DNA from: Clostridium sp. CAG:921
GTDB lineage: Bacteria > Bacillota > Clostridia > TANB77 > CAG-465
Direction: 5' to 3'
Assembly: GCA_000433135.1 (NCBI GenBank)
Contig: HF991988.1
Span: forward strand, 1-10,019
DNA: 10,019 nt
The notes under the pieces were generated by a model. It made no database searches. It worked only from the letters and a program-made list of their open reading frames with translations, and was not told the origin of the DNA. Below are positions 8,466 through 10,019 of this stretch, one piece after another (within the stretch, counting starts at the first letter, position 1; every line of letters starts with the position of its first letter). A program made the position numbers and the translations under genes.

Positions 8466-9630
8466 GAAACATTACATCACCAGGTATCATTTCTTCCTTT
8501 GAAATTACCTGCATTCTGTTTACCATTTCTGATGTACACTCACCGACACTTGCAGTTCCCCCGCCTTTATGATATGACCATAAAGTATAAGATGAGCAAT
8601 CCAAATATACAGGTACATCAGCAAACATCTGTCTCCTTTTTTGTGAATAATAACATTTTCCAATTAAAGATAATGCATTCATTATCATATTTTTTCTTCC
8701 ATCTGGTAAATTAATACTTTCATAATATTCTCTAAAAGTATTTATTTGCGTATCTGTAAGCTGTAATGAATTTGGATTTTTAACATTATTTGGATCTCTA
8801 GTATTAAAAGCGTTAAATTGCCCATTAATAATCAGATCAGAATTTGAATAAGAACCACCAGATTCAGAAATTGTATTACTACCATTTATAGTACCATATT
8901 TCAAAATTTCATCATCATGAGTTCCAGGATCATATTCACCAACTTTATACATCATAAAATTTAGCTCTGTTGAGGTAGTAGTTTTTGACGTTATATAATC
9001 GGAGTAAATCTTTTCAATATCATCAAGCGTCATCAATAATAGACTTCCCTTTTTGTTATATTCTTCTTTTGCTTCATCACTTATACTGCCACTTTTTTTC
9101 TTTTTAGAATTAGCACTATTATCTGTAGAAGATGAAGTACTATCCGTGGTAGTGGTAGTATTTTGAGCAGTTGTTGCATTAATTACATTACTAGTTCCAA
9201 CTAAATTTAAAACTTTATTAAAATTTCCAACACTAAGTAATTTATATGTATTCATTAATTTATTATCATCTTGTACACTATTCTTACTGTTATTCACAGT
9301 TTGATCAGTTAAATCAAGAACCCCATCAGAAGTCAATTCACCGATGGATAAAAATATTGCTCCTGCCCCTGCAATTCCAAGCGCTCCTATCAAAAGTATT
9401 GGATGTCTAATAAAAAATAATACAGCTTTTACAGCAACCTTAACAGCTCTTTTAGCGCCTTTTGCAAAAGCCTTTGTTGTTTGCAATAGTAAGTTTGCAG
9501 GATTTTTTGCTCTTGCATCATCACCACTATTTTGTTGTTGCTGATATGCTTGATTCTGGATATCTTGCTGCTCATCACCATAAACTTCATCGTAATTATC
9601 ATCATTATAATATTCGTCATTATAACCCAA
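8449..9630 (-). CDS. Membrane-anchored NlpC/P60 cell-wall peptidase, frameshifted near C-terminus
   Basis: As read, 393 residues ending prematurely at TGA; with the break near 8466 repaired it is 455. The N-terminal 40 residues are acidic, Tyr/Asn/Gln-rich and predicted cytoplasmic. A Lys/Arg-rich stretch (about 53-68) precedes one transmembrane helix (about 76-97), so the rest faces the wall. A Thr/Ser/Asn-rich linker (about 150-180) leads to the NlpC/P60 domain (about 310 to the end), with the catalytic motif DCSSYTLWSYH (Cys345). The family cleaves D-gamma-glutamyl bonds in peptidoglycan stem peptides. The layout of basic stretch, helix, linker and NlpC/P60 resembles hydrolases encoded by clostridial conjugative elements. 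It starts at TTG, with minus-strand GAGGTGGG (9637-9644) 6 nt upstream. Without the tail it lacks the catalytic His, so the protein as read should be inactive. Confidence 0.82.
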   Translation of the reverse strand: MGYNDEYYNDDNYDEVYGDEQQDIQNQAYQQQQNSGDDARAKNPANLLLQTTKAFAKGAKRAVKVAVKAVLFFIRHPILLIGALGIAGAGAIFLSIGELTSDGVLDLTDQTVNNSKNSVQDDNKLMNTYKLLSVGNFNKVLNLVGTSNVINATTAQNTTTTTDSTSSSTDNSANSKKKKSGSISDEAKEEYNKKGSLLLMTLDDIEKIYSDYITSKTTTSTELNFMMYKVGEYDPGTHDDEILKYGTINGSNTISESGGSYSNSDLIINGQFNAFNTRDPNNVKNPNSLQLTDTQINTFREYYESINLPDGRKNMIMNALSLIGKCYYSQKRRQMFADVPVYLDCSSYTLWSYHKGGGTASVGECTSEMVNRMQVISKEEMIPGDVMFQSRIW

Positions 9631-9636
9631 TTTAAT

Positions 9637-9644
9637 CCCACCTC
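9637..9644 (-). promoter_or_regulatory. Shine-Dalgarno supporting a TTG start
   Basis: Minus-strand GAGGTGGG, 6 nt before the TTG (9630-9628) of the NlpC/P60 gene. No ATG lies in frame at usable spacing. An overlapping frame that starts with GTG inside this site lacks protein-like composition. The TTG is therefore taken as the start. Confidence 0.65.
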
Positions 9645-9681
9645 ACTAATTACTTTATTAATAATTACACAAAATCTAAAA

Positions 9682-10019
9682 TTAAAAATCTATCTTAATA
9701 GTTTTTGATTTAGAATTTATTGTTATATTAGAAAAGACCATACTTTTTATCAATCCTTGATTGTCTAAATTAACGTTATAAGTTAATTCTCTATTCACAT
9801 AGTTTCCATTTTTCAACGTAACATTTGCACTATCAGATGTTACTATTCCCGTTTGCTTTATATCTCTATTATTGCTTAATTGTAAATATACAGTATTCAA
9901 ATCCCTAAAGTCTATGTTAATAGTATCACTTGACACATTTTTTACAGAAAGTGCAAACTTTACGTAATTTTCTTTTCTTTCCATTAAAGTAACTTTTATT
10001 TCTAGTCCTTCGACAGCCG
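9682..10019 (-). CDS. Beta-rich protein of unknown function, 3' part only
   Basis: The frame is open from the window edge to TAA (9684-9682), giving 112 visible residues. An internal ATG at 9984 has no Shine-Dalgarno, and the reading frame continues through it with domain-like sequence (VEGLEIKVTLMERKENYVKF), so the gene starts beyond the window. The visible part alternates hydrophobic and polar residues (VKFALSVKNVSSDTINIDF, ELTYNVNL, MVFSNITIN), as in an immunoglobulin-like or DUF4352-type beta sandwich. No catalytic motif is seen. It ends 51 bp before the NlpC/P60 gene and on the same strand, so it is probably an upstream member of the same operon. A role as an extracellular structural or binding domain is inferred from composition only. 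Confidence 0.7.
   Translation of the reverse strand, partial: AVEGLEIKVTLMERKENYVKFALSVKNVSSDTINIDFRDLNTVYLQLSNNRDIKQTGIVTSDSANVTLKNGNYVNRELTYNVNLDNQGLIKSMVFSNITINSKSKTIKIDF

Noticed and set aside
8449..8466. TGA read as tryptophan (alternative genetic code) to extend the NlpC/P60 gene
   Set aside because: Reading through gives only unrelated residues and soon meets another TGA. The conserved domain continues in a different frame, so a frame break explains it better.
8460..8470. Programmed +1 frameshift in the NlpC/P60 gene
   Set aside because: The site (TTT C AAT) has no stop codon or known slippery codon at the shift point, and I see no upstream Shine-Dalgarno-like stimulator. An indel is simpler.
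8346..8714. Plus-strand open frame of 122 codons
   Set aside because: It lies opposite the catalytic region of the NlpC/P60 gene, on both sides of the frame break. The minus-strand reading has a clear domain and this one has none.
9429..9641. Alternative minus-strand frame overlapping the start of the NlpC/P60 gene
   Set aside because: It is rich in Met/Ile/Lys, its GTG lies inside the Shine-Dalgarno of the TTG start, and it shows no domain. The overlapping frame has a membrane helix and a hydrolase domain.
1..10019. CRISPR array, tRNA, rRNA or insertion sequence
   Set aside because: No spaced direct repeats, cloverleaf-like or rRNA-like stretches, or transposase-like frames were seen. Nearly all of the window is coding on the minus strand.

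Overview
The window is AT-rich, with short Shine-Dalgarno-led genes, GTG and TTG starts, and TAA/TAG/TGA all used as stops. The protein style (Lys/Asn/Ile/Ser-rich, exported cell-wall enzymes with Ser/Thr linkers) points to a low-GC Gram-positive bacterium, most likely a member of the Clostridia. The species cannot be named from this sequence.

Layout: nearly the whole window is one minus-strand gene cluster read from right to left. In transcription order it holds: the 3' part of a beta-rich protein cut by the window edge (10019-9682); a membrane-anchored NlpC/P60 cell-wall peptidase whose frame is broken near its C-terminus (9630-8262, break at about 8466); a 506-residue membrane-anchored protein with a BamE-like segment and a propeller-like end (8246-6726); a very large exported protein of about 1884 residues (6702-1048); and a three-repeat S1 RNA-binding protein (981-106). 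Gaps are about 51, 15, 23 and 66 bp, so one operon is likely. It ends at a symmetrical hairpin (74-104). On the far side of that hairpin, the last 24 codons of a plus-strand membrane protein converge on it (1-75).

The centrepiece is the giant protein. It strings together six modules resembling peptidoglycan-cleaving enzymes: an NlpC/P60-like fold, a glucosaminidase, two further lysozyme-like domains, an M23/LytM-like metallopeptidase and a C39-like cysteine peptidase. The NlpC/P60 module has Gln where the catalytic Cys should be. The M23 module has HxD in place of HxH. An approximately 390-residue stretch between the modules has no recognisable fold.

How the genes may work together (inference): membrane-anchored and exported wall hydrolases beside anchored beta-rich proteins resemble the wall-penetrating part of a Gram-positive conjugative type IV secretion system, where VirB1-like hydrolases of NlpC/P60 plus lysozyme architecture occur (Tn916, ICEBs1 CwlT). 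No VirB4, coupling protein, relaxase or integrase lies inside the window, so this assignment is provisional. The S1-domain protein at the end of the operon is the one clearly cytoplasmic, RNA-directed member.
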